Translations under genes and position numbers: made by a program
Assembly (NCBI GenBank): GCA_022828595.1
Contig: JAKGHH010000004.1
Location: forward strand, 78,892,270-78,956,269
Source: Nelumbo lutea
Taxonomy: Eukaryota; Streptophyta; Magnoliopsida; Proteales; Nelumbonaceae
Direction: 5' to 3'
Length of the DNA stretch: 64,000 bases
Notes under the pieces: model-generated
The model's input: the letters and a program-made list of their open reading frames with translations, nothing else
Databases searched by the model: none
Told to the model about the DNA's origin: nothing
Shown here: piece after piece, positions 11,485 to 28,697 of the stretch
Layout: each line of letters opens with the position of its first letter
Numbering within the stretch: the stretch's first letter is position 1

Positions 11485-13036
11485 ACTTGTAGAAATGGGC
11501 TCAGAACTGTTGGGTAGGAGTCAGACTTGAAATTCGTTAGTGGAGGTACATTTCTACTCATTTTGTCTTTCGACTTTGAGGCCTTAGAATCTTAAATTAT
11601 TGGAGAAGAAAAATGAATCAGTGGTGGCCATTAATGCACCGTAAAATATAGAGAGGTCGAAAGGAGGATGATGGAAAGTTAGTCATCGCCGTTGATTAGA
11701 ACGGAGAAGACAGTGATCTTTGCTAGAATGGATATTTTGGATATAATTTAAAATTAAATCAAACACGTGTTATCACGTGTAAACCGTCATAAGGGAGCTA
11801 AGAAAGAATAGGATGTTTTGTTAGGTGTACTCTACTAAATTTTCCCTTTATATTTTCTCCATCCCTGCAATAATACAGTCGCCCTTCAGCCCCATTCCAC
11901 TTTGACACCTCCCTCTTCTTCGCTTGTTGCTCCAACCCAGATCAGCGACGGCGATAGAATTGTTTTTCTTCTCCCCTGTAGCTCAATCACTCTTATCGCC
12001 TGCTACTACCATTCTCCCTCTGTTCACATCAACTCCTATCACTAATCGTCATCCGAATCATCGTTGTAGCTTGACCACTCTTATCGCCTGCTACTACCAT
12101 TCTCCCTCTGTTCACATCAACTCCCTATCACTAATCGTCATCCAAATCATCGTTCTCGTTTGTGATTCCTGTATCTATAATAACTTCTCCTTTGTTCATC
12201 ATTGATCATAAAGAGTTTTCAAGAACAAATTCACTCCCATCTACTGCAGCATCGGATCATTACTATCGAGAATTTCAGCAAAGGCTCACACCAAAAGAAA
12301 CATTCGTCCGTTGTTCCTTATTACATTGGGTATACTCTATTGCGATGATTGCCGCATCTCTGGTAAGCCTCTCTCTCTCTCTCTCTCTTTTTGGTCAGTT
12401 AACATCATAATGATATCAGTTGCAATGAGTTCAAGTTTTGCCGTTCAATGTTTAACCAAGCAATCCATTATTGTTGCTGTTTGGCGAAGAAACATTGTTG
12501 TTTAGGTGTGAGTTAGGAATTCTAACTTGATTAACAGTCCTGTATTTATGTTCTATAACAAATCGGAATGATCATTCACAGAAGGGAGATTTCATCCATC
12601 CATTATTTGATGCTATCTAATGTTTGTAAAACAATTCATGGTCTTTCGAGATTTTGTTTCCTTTTAAGTGTGTTTGGGTAATCAATGTGTATTCACAAAT
12701 AGGCATTATCTAAAGGGAGGGGAATAAGCCATAAAAAAGGGACAACAATAAAAATAATAAAAAAGTAAAAAATTAAATTAAAAGCAATTACAATTGTTGA
12801 GGCTTTAGACAAATCGTGTAGTCTATAGTGGTAGTTTTTTTATTATTTATTTAGATAGGAAGTGGGGACCACAACACTCTTGTTGGGTCATTTTTTGGCT
12901 ATTATTTTAATTGTTTTATGTGTTAGCCATCCTATAAGGGCATATTTGTCTTTGCACTCTTTATTATTTCAGACTAAATAATAGTGAAGAGGGCGACCAA
13001 CATCATTGCTCTCTTTTCTCTCTCAAATCTCTTCTC
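11463..13036 (+). repeat. Right arm of the ~3.2-kb imperfect palindrome
   Basis: Inverted partner of 9869-11300. It holds an 88-bp tandem duplication (11988-12075 and 12076-12160) and a CT microsatellite at about 12368-12387, absent from the left arm. Its outer end runs into the 5' LTR of copia-1. Confidence 0.85.
11988..12160 (+). repeat. 88-bp tandem duplication
   Basis: CACTCTTATCGCCTGCTACT begins at 11988 and again at 12076; the two units differ by a few bases. Only the right palindrome arm has it, so it arose after the arms formed or was lost from the left arm. Confidence 0.85.
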
Positions 13037-13115
13037 TTCCTTTTCTCCTTTCTTCTCTTCTTCTTCAAGAAATATTCTTTTCTTTTATAGATTTTTATTT
13101 CAGCACCTTTCTACT
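12795..13115 (+). repeat. 5' LTR of copia-1
   Basis: 321 bases, TGTTGAGG to TTTCTACT. The matching 3' LTR is 346 bases; small indels and substitutions separate them, so the insertion is not recent. Confidence 0.9.
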
Positions 13116-13128
13116 TGGTATCAAAGCA
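13116..13128 (+). other. copia-1 primer binding site
   Basis: TGGTATCAAAGCA lies immediately after the 5' LTR and resembles the initiator-Met tRNA complement TGGTATCAGAGC, seen unaltered in copia-2 at 35338. Confidence 0.85.
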
Positions 13129-13625
13129 AGGTTAAGGTTTCTTGAAGTTTTTTCATGTAGTCATAGATCAGCTGATTGCACGAGGAGATAAAGGGCTGGT
13201 CGATCTACTCCAGATTGCCTAGTTCTTGGATTTTTTGGTGTAATCTAGTCATCAGGAGGGTGATCTATGTTTTGGCATCAAAATTAGGAAGTACTGGAGT
13301 GCGGGGAAGAGTCTTAGTCAAGTTGGACTCTTCAATTTTGATATAATCTTGGGCACTCAGGTATTGTTGGACTTCTCTAGGTATTTTGTAGGGGGCGACT
13401 AGGTTTCTGGAATTTTCTAGGCCTTCTAAAGTGGTTGATTCACTTTTCTCTCCAGTGAGAGATAGTGAGAGGAGAGAGATTTATCTCTAGATAGGGTTTT
13501 CTTCTTTCGGAAAGGTCTGTTACCTTTGCGTGTGAGATCGATTTGATCTCGGAGGCTCTCCACCTAGTTTTTTTTTTTGATCAATAAGTTTTTTTTTTTT
13601 TGCTTTTGAACTATTTGAAATAAAA

Positions 13626-16350
13626 ATGGAGAGTTGGAGCATCAGGCAGAAGTCCACCAGTAACATGGGTCTGGGTGTTGGAGGTAGTAGTGATATTTTT
13701 GGCTCTGGAATTATTACTATAGTGAAGTTTGATGGTACAAATTATCTAGAATGGGCACAATTAGACAAGATGGTCATTGGTGCTTGCGGGAAACTGGGGT
13801 ACATCATTGATTTTGAGAAGAAACCTGATATAGATCCCTTCTTGTGGGTACAGGAGAATTACATGGTGATAATCTGGATGTGTAGCTCTATGTTACCTCA
13901 CATTGGTAAATTTTTTTTGTGGGCTAATACTGCAAAGGAGATTTGGGATGGAGTGACAAACTTATTCCTAAAAACAAAATGTAGCTAGAGCCTATCAATT
14001 AAGGAATCGGGTGATTAGTACAAAACAGGGAGATAGACCTCTTGCCACCTATTTCTCCATGTTGAAAATCCTTTGGCAGGAGATCAGCCACTTTGAAATT
14101 GTGGTTTGGAAGAGAATGAAGGATGCAACAACCTATTAGGGGTTGGTAGAAAAGAATAGGGTTTTTGAGTTCTTGGTTGGGTTGAACCTTGAATTCGACA
14201 TTGTCAGGCAACATCTCCTTTCTAAAGAAGGTGTGACTCTTTCTTAAGCTTATGCCTTTGTCTCTAAGGAAGAGAGTAGGGGGAATGTCATGTTGAGACA
14301 GTTTAGGATTGATCAGTCAGCTATGGTTAGTACAATTAAATCTAAGCCAAATGGAGATAGGGGGAGACGAGGATAGTGAGGTTATGAAGGAGGACAAGAG
14401 GGATTTGGTGTGTGACTATTGCAATAAGACTAAGTAGACTGGAGAAACCTGTTGGAAGCTTTGCCCTCATCTCGTACCAACTCAAATCAAGAACAAGAAG
14501 GGAAATGCAAATGTGGCAACTACAGGAGACCCTTTAGGACCCCTCTCCTAGGCTGATTTGGAGTCCATTGCAACAACAACAGTGAGGATTGAATTGGAAA
14601 AGTATGGACAATTTATGAGTAAGAAGGATTTAACCAGTTCTAGTTCTTCAAATGGGCAGAACAATGCATGAGCCAACAATACTACTTCCTTTGCTCATAC
14701 TGGTAGTTCATACATAGTTGCAAATCATGCATCCACCTCAGGTAAGGTGGGACCTCCCTAGATTATGGACTTAGGAGCATCTGAGCACATGACCAATATA
14801 TCTACCCTCTTTAGTTCTTACCAGTTGTGCTTTGATAGTAGAGATATAGTCTTTATAGCAGATGGTTTGCATATTCCCATTGCTGGGAAAGGGACAATTA
14901 GAGTGACTAATGACATTACTTTATCATCTGTCTTATATGTCCCTAAACTCCACACTAATCTTCTTTCAGTAAGCTCTTTGACAAAAAAATTGAACTGCTT
15001 AGTGACCTTTTTCTTGGTCGTGATGCGGAGTCTACCTTCTGGATGAGAATCCGAGACATCAGAGCCATGAGTCAAATTATGCATTGGCATAATCGTTTGG
15101 GTCATCTTAAATTCATTTCATTGAAGTTTTGTTTCAGAAGTTGTTTGGGTTTGTTCAGTTGTCTGGTTTGGAATGTGAAAGCTGTTAGTTGGGAAAACAT
15201 TGTAGACATTCTTTTAAACCAAGTAATAAAAGAAGTTCCTTTGCTTTTGATATTGTTCATATTGATGTATGGGGTCCTTATCAACAGTCACTATATGGCT
15301 TGAAACAGTCACCTAGGACATGGTTTGATAGGTTTAGAGGAGCACTTATCCGTTTTAGGTACACACAGACTCAACCCAACCATACTCTCTTTTAAAAAGG
15401 AGGGAGACACTCTTGTCAGTATTGGTTGTATATGTAGATGGTATAGTTGTTACAGAAAATGATCTAAAAGAGATTGATGCACTCAAGAAGTCACTACAAC
15501 AAGAGTTTGAGATCAAGGATCTAGGTGAATTGAAATACTTTTTGGGGATTGAGGTTGCAAGATCCAAGTATGGGATTTTCATCTCTCAAAGGAAGTACGT
15601 GTTGGACTTATTACAGGAGACTGGGAAGCTAGGAACTAAACCAGCTGATACTCCTATTGACCCAAATCATAGAATTAATGCTTTGGATGGTGAATTGGTT
15701 AAGGATGTGGGAAGATATCAGAGGATGGTAGGTTGGCTACTATATTTATGTATGACCCATCCATGCATCTCCTATGTTGCTAGTGTTGTGAGTTAGTATA
15801 TGCATGCTCCTCGGGTTCAGCACTAGGAAGCCATTGAGAGGATACTTGCATACTTGAAGAAGCATCCTGGTAGAGGGATTATTTTTTCAGACCATGAAAA
15901 TTTAAAGCTGGAGTCCTACACAGATTTTGATTGGGCAGGTTGCTTAGATGATAGGAGATCTACGTCAAGGGTGCACTTTTGTGGGAGGAAAATTGGTCTC
16001 ATGGAAGAGAAAAAAATAGTCAGTTGTGGCTAGATAAAGTTCCAAGGCTGAATATAGATCTATGGCTCATAGTGTTTTAGAACTACTTTGGGTGAGATCT
16101 CTATTGAGTGAGATTGGAATAAAAGCTAAGGAGCCCATGATGTTATATTGTGACAACTAAGCTGCAATCAAGATTGCTCACAAACCAATTCAGCATGACA
16201 AGACTAAACACACTGAGGTTGATAGGCACTTCATAAGAGAAAGGGTGGCAACTGGAGAAGTCTGCTTGCCTTATGTCTCCTCTGAACTACAATTGGCTGA
16301 TGTCTTCACCAAAGGGGTTGCAAAGAATAAACTTGAATACACAATCTATG
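13626..16350 (+). pseudogene. copia-1 gag-pol remnant
   Basis: The gag start at 13626 includes KFDGTNYLEWAQ, the usual copia gag core, and frame is lost near 13985. A zinc-knuckle remnant (CDYCNKTK, stop, TGETCW) is near 14406-14460. The protease triad reads MDLGASEHM at 14765, with Leu where the family has Ser. WHNRLGH of the GAG-pre-integrase domain is near 15083. Integrase begins (VHIDVWGPYQ) near 15255 and joins directly to the reverse-transcriptase segment SLYGLKQSPRTWFDRF, so most of integrase and the N-terminal half of reverse transcriptase are deleted. The catalytic YVDD reads YVDG near 15430. RNase H continues to about 16350 with stops. No functional polyprotein is possible. Confidence 0.85.
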
Positions 16351-16393
16351 CAAGTTGGGAATGTGTGACATTTACTCCCAACTTGAAGGGGAG

Positions 16394-16739
16394 TGTTGAG
16401 GTTTTGGACAAATCCTGTAGTCTATAGTGGTAGTTTTTGATTATTTATTGTTTAGATAGGAAGTGGGGACCATAGCACTCTTGTTGGGTCCTTTTTGAGC
16501 AGTTATTTTAATTGTTTTATGTTGTTTTATGTGTTAGCCACCCTATAAGGGCATATTTGTCTTTGTACTCTTTATTATTTCAGACAATAAATAATAGTGA
16601 AGAGGGTGGCCAGCATCATTACTCTCTTTTCTCTCTCTCAAATCTCCTCTTCCTTCTCTCCTTTCTTCTTTTCTTCTTCTTTAAGAAATATTCTTTAATT
16701 CTTTTCTTTTGCAGATTTTTATTTCAGCACCTTTCTACT
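16394..16739 (+). repeat. 3' LTR of copia-1
   Basis: 346 bases, TGTTGAGG to TTTCTACT, followed by the target duplication ACAAT at 16740-16744. Confidence 0.9.
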
Positions 16740-16817
16740 ACAATAAAAAACAATAAATAAAAATAATGATAATAAGAATGTGTGATAAAAATGGAACAAA
16801 TAAATGGCTAATGCCGC

Positions 16818-17281
16818 TAGGGGTGAGCAAAAAAGACCAAAAAACCGAACCGACCGAAATTGAACCGGAAAATTGGTTAACCGAACTGGTCGGTTCGGTT
16901 TTGGTTTGGTGTTTTTAAAAAATCGAAGGTACCGGTTTGGTTTTGGTTAACCAATATAAAACACCGGTGGTTAACCGAACCGACTGGTATACATGTATTT
17001 CTATATATTATTTTTATTTATGTATATTATATATTATAAATTAATAAATATGTATTATAGATATAATTATATATTTATAATATAATATATTATTATTTAT
17101 TATTTTAAATATAATATTATATATTTATATATATTTTTATAATATATATTGTTAAAACAAAAAACCAAAAAACCGATGAACCGAACTGGTTAACCAACTA
17201 GTTTTGGTTCAGTTCCGGTACTACCGGTTCGGTCCAAAAAAATGCCCCACGGTTCAGTTAACCGAACTGTGAGCACCCCTA
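16818..17281. mobile_element. hAT-type MITE (464 bp)
   Basis: Terminal inverted repeats TAGGGGTGAGCA and TGAGCACCCCTA are flanked by identical 8-bp copies AATGCCGC (16810-16817 and 17282-17289), the target duplication length of hAT elements. The subterminal parts are rich in CCGAAC/GGTTCGG motifs, usual hAT subterminal repeats. The centre (about 16990-17160) is almost pure A/T. No coding capacity. Confidence 0.9.
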
Positions 17282-17631
17282 AATGCCGCTAATCCAATAA
17301 AATGAATAATCAATAAATATACAAATAGGGTTCCATAGGAAAACAATAATAAAATAAATAATTGATAAAATTAAATAAAAGGGAAAATAATAAATAATGA
17401 ATAATAAAAATGAATATATATATATATACATATTGTATAGTAATATTAAATAAAAAATAATAAAAAGATAGTGGGACTCTCTTATGTTGGTTTATTCTTG
17501 TCTTGTTTTGCTTTATTTATTATTAATATGTTTTTAGTTAATTCATTTATAAAAAAAATGCTCTTAGTTGATTGAAGAATTGCTTGTTTGTGCTAATGCT
17601 TTTATGCTCTTAGTTAATTGAAGAATTCCAT

Positions 17632-17850
17632 GCGGATCCCACCTATTGGACTTGGGAAAGGGCTAGCTAACCCTTTCCACCTCCCATTTGTGTCTTACCT
17701 AGATTGGTTTAGCCGGTACCTTGAGTTTGGAGTCACTATCAAATGAAAATATTTTCGAAAATCATTCTTAGAGGTCTCATTACCTCCATTTCCTTCAAAT
17801 GATGGGTGACGACTCCAAATCAGCCCAAGAGAGCTGTTTGCTAATGCTCA
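17632..17850 (+). mobile_element. Tat/Ogre-like LTR 3'-end fragment (fourth copy, diverged)
   Basis: Carries the same ordered blocks as 500-715 (CCCACCTATTGGACT, CTAACCC, GATGGGTGACGACTCC, terminal ATGCTCA) with more substitutions than the other copies. No internal sequence follows. Confidence 0.6.
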
Positions 17851-17857
17851 CGATGAT

Positions 17858-17930
17858 TATATACCGAAGCCTTATCCCAACTATATGGGGTTAGCTACAT
17901 GAATCCTGTTTCACCATTCCGTTTTGTTTA
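17858..17930 (+). repeat. SINE-like tail (Au-type motif)
   Basis: The motif CCTTATCCCAACTATATGGG followed by GTTAGCTACATGAATCC resembles the 3' region of widespread plant Au-type SINEs. The 5' part is not identifiable, so this is a fragment. Assigned from remembered motif only. Confidence 0.45.
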
Positions 17931-18297
17931 ATGCCATTTTCTTTGCTAAATTATTGGCACTTATATATTTTAAAGAAGGGGAAAAATCATGATATGTAAA
18001 CTCTTAATTCTTAATCTGTGTGGATTACTCAAATTTATGAGTTTTCTTAACTGTTTTGACATAACATTTTCCTTGTACAGCATAGTTTACAAGTAAATTT
18101 AGAAAATGAAATCGGGCAGCCTCTTAGGTAGAGTGCTTAATTGGCCTATAGGCTATAATTGCCATGATTACTTTCCAGGTTGTCGAGTAACCTCACTTGG
18201 ATGAGTTTATACAAGGCATATGCTTAAGGTTCTTGGGATACTAAATAACCTGTTGATTTACTGGTAGGGATTGGGCAGTGTGTTGATATCCAACTGA

Positions 18298-24583
<6,286 letters not shown>

Positions 24584-25700
24584 CAGCAGCATTGATGGTC
24601 TATAGCCACAAGTCTTCTCAAAGCGGTGGTGATCAGGTGGAAATAGAAGAAACACTGATTTCGCTCATTTATTTGCTTTGAACCTATCGGGGATCATCAT
24701 CTATCAAGTCCTGTTTTTTTTTTTTTTTTTCTTTCTTTCTAGAAATATATGCTTATCAATGTCTGATGGATCATTTGCATATCAATCTCAAATTTTACTT
24801 ACCATAAAAAAACCATTAAAACATATAATTAGGAATTGCTTTATAAATTTTGACTTTTTTTAATTTATTGAAAAATCCATGGATCTACTAATACAAGTAA
24901 AAATTTCACAAATTTAACAAGAAATCAACATATCAATGCATTTTTACACATTCAAATACATTTCATATCGATAATTTGAAATTTGGCTCTGCAATGAAAG
25001 AAGGATCTTTTAAAAACAGGAAGCAAGTTGTCATCACAAGATGTATCTGGTTTCACTGTTCACATTATGCAATAGCAAGCCTACGAGCAGGGTTCAAAAT
25101 ATCAATATGGGCATATCAGGCGATATCGATTTTTTTTTTTACTTTTTTAATTTGTTTTAAACCAGTTCGGGGGGTCGGTTTAAGGCTCCTCCACCCCCTG
25201 ACATACCTTGAACCTTGCCTACAAGAGCCAAATTTGTGAAGACCATCTTATAAATATTTTAACTCAAACCCTAAGATATGCTGAACATTGATCTTCCATT
25301 AAATTTATTATTTGATATTTTAGTGCCGGAGCTAAATATTCTGTACATTAGTTCAAATCTTGCAACACTAAAGTGAGAACTCCACTCTAAGAACCGTTCA
25401 CAATTTTACAGTAGTATGTAAAGAAAAAAAAAAGCAACAAACAAAAAGGAAAACCCAGCATATCGTTTTATTATTTGACCATTAAATAGATGAACAACCA
25501 AGTTATGACTCCACATTTACAATACTATCCCCGCTGTTGCAATGCTTCTGATAGCTTAACCAATGCTGCAATGCTTCTGATAGAGTTCTGTTAATCAATC
25601 ACCTTCAAGCTGCTCATTTTTTCCCTACCTTCTGTTGAGTTCCAATCATTTTGATTGAAGCTTCATATACATAATTGAAACATGTGCATCCAAAGAAGTA
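24584..25700. other. Intergenic between convergent kinase gene and R-SNARE pseudogene
   Basis: Would hold the 3' untranslated ends of both loci. Contains T-rich runs at 24715-24731 and 25131-25140. No further gene recognised. Confidence 0.5.
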
Positions 25701-28501
25701 TTAGTTGGTGCAATCGAATCCTTGGCAAACAGAAACCCAGATAATTAGGACCAGAAGCAAGAGTATTCCAAGAACAACCAGCTTTATTTTCATGTTTTGG
25801 AACCACATTTTCCGCCGAACTTGTGTTCCTACTTTCTTGAATTCTTGGGCCTGTAAATTTCATCCATTATAGCTGTTCAATGCCTGTATAATGCACTATA
25901 GCATAAGAAAATTGCGAGCTGGTTTACATTTACCAAGTGAAATGGTTAACCCACCTGAGAATGCAGATCTTCTGTTTTGTCCGCAAGAATATCTAGCTTC
26001 TCTCCTCTATCAAAAGCCTGAAGAGGAGTTCATCAGGTCAATAAATGGCGAATAATTGAAGCAAAATAATGTTGAGGTAGGAAAACCACCATAGCATGAT
26101 GACAACAAACAGAACTGTATAGACATATTAGAAGAATCTGTCCATAAAAAGAGCCTTCTGCTCAACTAAAACATTTCTATTGTCTAAAAATTATAGCTGA
26201 TTGAGCCATTAGCTCTATATGGGTAACAAAATAATCTCCCTCCCGCACCCCCAATATCCATTTTTTTGTCGTTAAGTTGAATTTGAAGTTATACTGTACA
26301 GTAGATCACTTCCCTAACTAAATTTCTTGGATACCTGCTCATCCACCTTAGTTGTAAATTCTTTTGATGGCTGATTTAAATTTGTACAGCGTGTGATCAG
26401 AGGTAGGGTGGGAAGGGAGAGATGAACATGGGATTGCATCAGGTTCCACAAAGAGCACATATACAATGTCATTTCAAATAAAGGCTATACCCAATGCTGG
26501 TCCTAGCTATCTGGGGTCTTGGGAGGAGTAGACTGGATATGGTCCTAACTTTCGGCATTTTTTTTTTCACATAAGCCTGTGTTCTCATGCACAACTAATT
26601 TCAAATAGTTGTATATATACATAATCAGTAGACATGCTCATATTAGTTTTAGGACAATGCCAGTAAATATACCTTGTCTATATTTTCCAGCATAATACTT
26701 TTCACTTCTGAAACCTGAGCCTTCACTTTTAAAAGCTTCCCAATATCTTCAGCATGGTCAATGATATATTGCATGTGTTTCATAACTGGGCTGCAATTTC
26801 AGAACCATTTTCCACTGGTAATTATTGTTAATACCAAAAAAGAATGGAAGATAAACAAATTTCAAAATTTGAAGCAATTCATTATGTTTGAAATAGGATA
26901 GTACCAGACGAAATAGAGAAGATATAGGGAGGATAAAGATGAAATAGAGAAGAAACAGGAAAGGGAGAGAAAAAGAAAATAAAAGGGGGTAAGAAAAAGA
27001 CATTTTCACTTTCCTTTTTATGATTAAAACACTTGAAAACTGAAGCTGAAAACTGAAACAGAGAAACCTTGGGTAAAGATGCAACCTATTCACAAAGGTG
27101 GTATCTCTTGAATAAACATACCCAAACTCCTTGTTAAGACTCCTGGCAACGGCTGTATCAGCTTTACCCCCACCATATTTCTTTTTGAAGTCTGCTTTTT
27201 GCGTTCAAGAAAAGCTGTAGACACCTGTTTCCCAATGGATTCTTTGGCAACAACACAATATGCTATGACATCCAAAGAGCATCAAGATGCGAGAAGGATG
27301 TGGCAGAGAAAGTTCTCCCTGTCAAACTTAATCATCAAGACCACATTAACCTTAACAAACAAAAGATAGAAAGGAAAATATTCTATCATCCTTGCACTGC
27401 ATACTTAACTCTTTTAACTCTTGAGCACTTGAATTGTAACCACAATAAGTGGAAAGGATAATTGTATTAGGTAAATATATGTGCATTATATAGTAGCATT
27501 ACCCCAAACATGCCTGACGTTCACCTTAAATAACCAATGGTTTCTGCAGACACGTGCAGTGAACATAAAGCCAAAGGCTAGGCAAATTCCCTGTCCATGA
27601 ATGGAGCAATACGATTTGCACTTTGCAGGTATAAATCAACTGTTATTTTGATCGAACATACCCTCCACAAGGTTTGAATTTGTCCCAAGAGAAAAAAGAA
27701 GAGGCAAAGGAAATTTTCATTCTCATCCTAAGAAACGTCTGAGAACGTTTTTCAAAAGAGAGACCCTGGAAATCAAAGGCTTCACCAGAAAATAAAGCAT
27801 TTTCAGATTGGTTTCTCCATCCAAGTCTGTTACTACTTCTTTCATGCTAGTTCTAACAACTCTTCAGGTTCTTTCCCTTATAAAGGAACTCTAACCAGTC
27901 AATTACATCAATCAAAACCCTCACCCTCACCAAGGCCAATTCATGCAAGTCTAGAGAAAAACACTCCAATTTATAAACAAAAGGCATGATAATTCCCTAT
28001 AAGATTAAAAGTTGAAACAATACCAACTACGACAAGAACAGCAATTTTTCTTGTTTCTTTTCTATAAGTATTCAAGTTCATGGCGAAGAAGCATATAAAG
28101 TTCTCTGGATCGGTTAGGTCATGAGATAATCCTATTATATCCATTTCAAGTTGTCTAAAAATTCTAACTTGAAATCAACTACGATGGATAGCAAACATCA
28201 ACCAACCATGATGGAACAGCTAGCGTCACTAAACCCTATATCTACTAAAAAATAAAGAAAAAGTGAAGGAAAGAAAAGATCTGCAGAAGCAAGCGGTGGA
28301 ATGAATACCGTAGCCGTCTTCGACGAGGAAGTTGAAGGTGTGGTGATCGCAGTTGTAGGTGAACTTGTTGTTGGAGGAGGGGAGCTTCTGAAGTCACTGG
28401 GACACGATGGCAGGGAAGTTGCTAGTGAACTCAGTGTACTCATCCAAGATCATCGTCCCTCGAGCCACGAAGCTGTAGATAAACGATTCCTGCTGGCTCA
28501 T
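25701..28501 (-). pseudogene. VAMP724-like: VAMP724-like R-SNARE (VAMP72 family), five exons, nonsense plus frameshift
   Basis: VAMP72 proteins are v-SNAREs for fusion of secretory and endosomal vesicles. Exons on the minus strand: 28501-28309 ([15 protein letters not shown]), 27262-27122 (YCVVAKESIGKQ), 26790-26673 ([15 protein letters not shown]), 26017-25955 (AFDRGEKLDILADKT) and 25850-25701 ([19 protein letters not shown], ending CTN). All GT-AG sites are present and phases agree. They cover the longin domain, SNARE coiled coil with its zero-layer Arg, and transmembrane anchor. Two lesions: codon 36 is TGA (28396-28394) where the family has Cys, and an A run in exon 2 (27200-27196) is one base short, shifting frame inside the longin domain. 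Exon 2 is 141 bases where phase requires 142. Intact splicing and introns exclude a processed retrocopy. Assembly error could explain one lesion, less easily both. Confidence 0.88.
26490..26595. repeat. SINE fragment in intron 3 of the R-SNARE pseudogene
   Basis: CCCAATGCTGGTCCT and GGGGTCTTGGGAGGAG repeat the 3' part of the SINE in the kinase intron (22043-22090). The pol III boxes are not recognisable. Confidence 0.6.
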
Positions 28502-28535
28502 TTTCGAGTGAACTCAGTGTCCTCTGCCTGCTAAG

Positions 28536-28697
28536 AAGGCAGAGGACAAGGCTTCAAACAGGGAAGAGTGGAATTATATTACAAATGATGTCTGCAGTCT
28601 TAATCAGGAAGGGATTGAGATGATGGTGAAAGAAGCAGCAGTCTTTGCAGAGGAAGACAAGAACGTTAAGGAGAGGATTGATCGATGTCGAGAATAG
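28536..28697 (+). pseudogene. BiP-type HSP70 fragment (C-terminal substrate-binding region)
   Basis: A frame of 53 codons reads [12 protein letters not shown], then [23 protein letters not shown] and [11 protein letters not shown] before TAG at 28695-28697. This matches the end of the substrate-binding domain and start of the lid of the endoplasmic-reticulum HSP70 BiP, with several unlikely substitutions. Nothing before or after belongs to HSP70. It begins about 35 bases from the start codon of the R-SNARE pseudogene, on the opposite strand, so it has replaced that gene's promoter. Confidence 0.8.

Larger units (their letters stand above)
12795..16739 (+). mobile_element. copia-1: Ty1/copia LTR retrotransposon, defective
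   Basis: Two LTRs (12795-13115 and 16394-16739) both start TGTTGAGG and end TTTCTACT, and are flanked by the same 5 bases, ACAAT (12790-12794 and 16740-16744), so this is one insertion. The primer binding site TGGTATCAAAGC follows the 5' LTR at 13116, the usual initiator-Met primer of copia elements. A purine tract CTTGAAGGGGAG precedes the 3' LTR. Coding order gag, protease, integrase, reverse transcriptase, RNase H is the Ty1/copia order. The interior is shortened and carries many stops and frameshifts, so it is not autonomous. Confidence 0.93.

Noticed and set aside
27090..27275. 61-codon minus-strand frame as a separate small gene
   Set aside because: It is exon 2 of the R-SNARE pseudogene read through the frameshift and intron.
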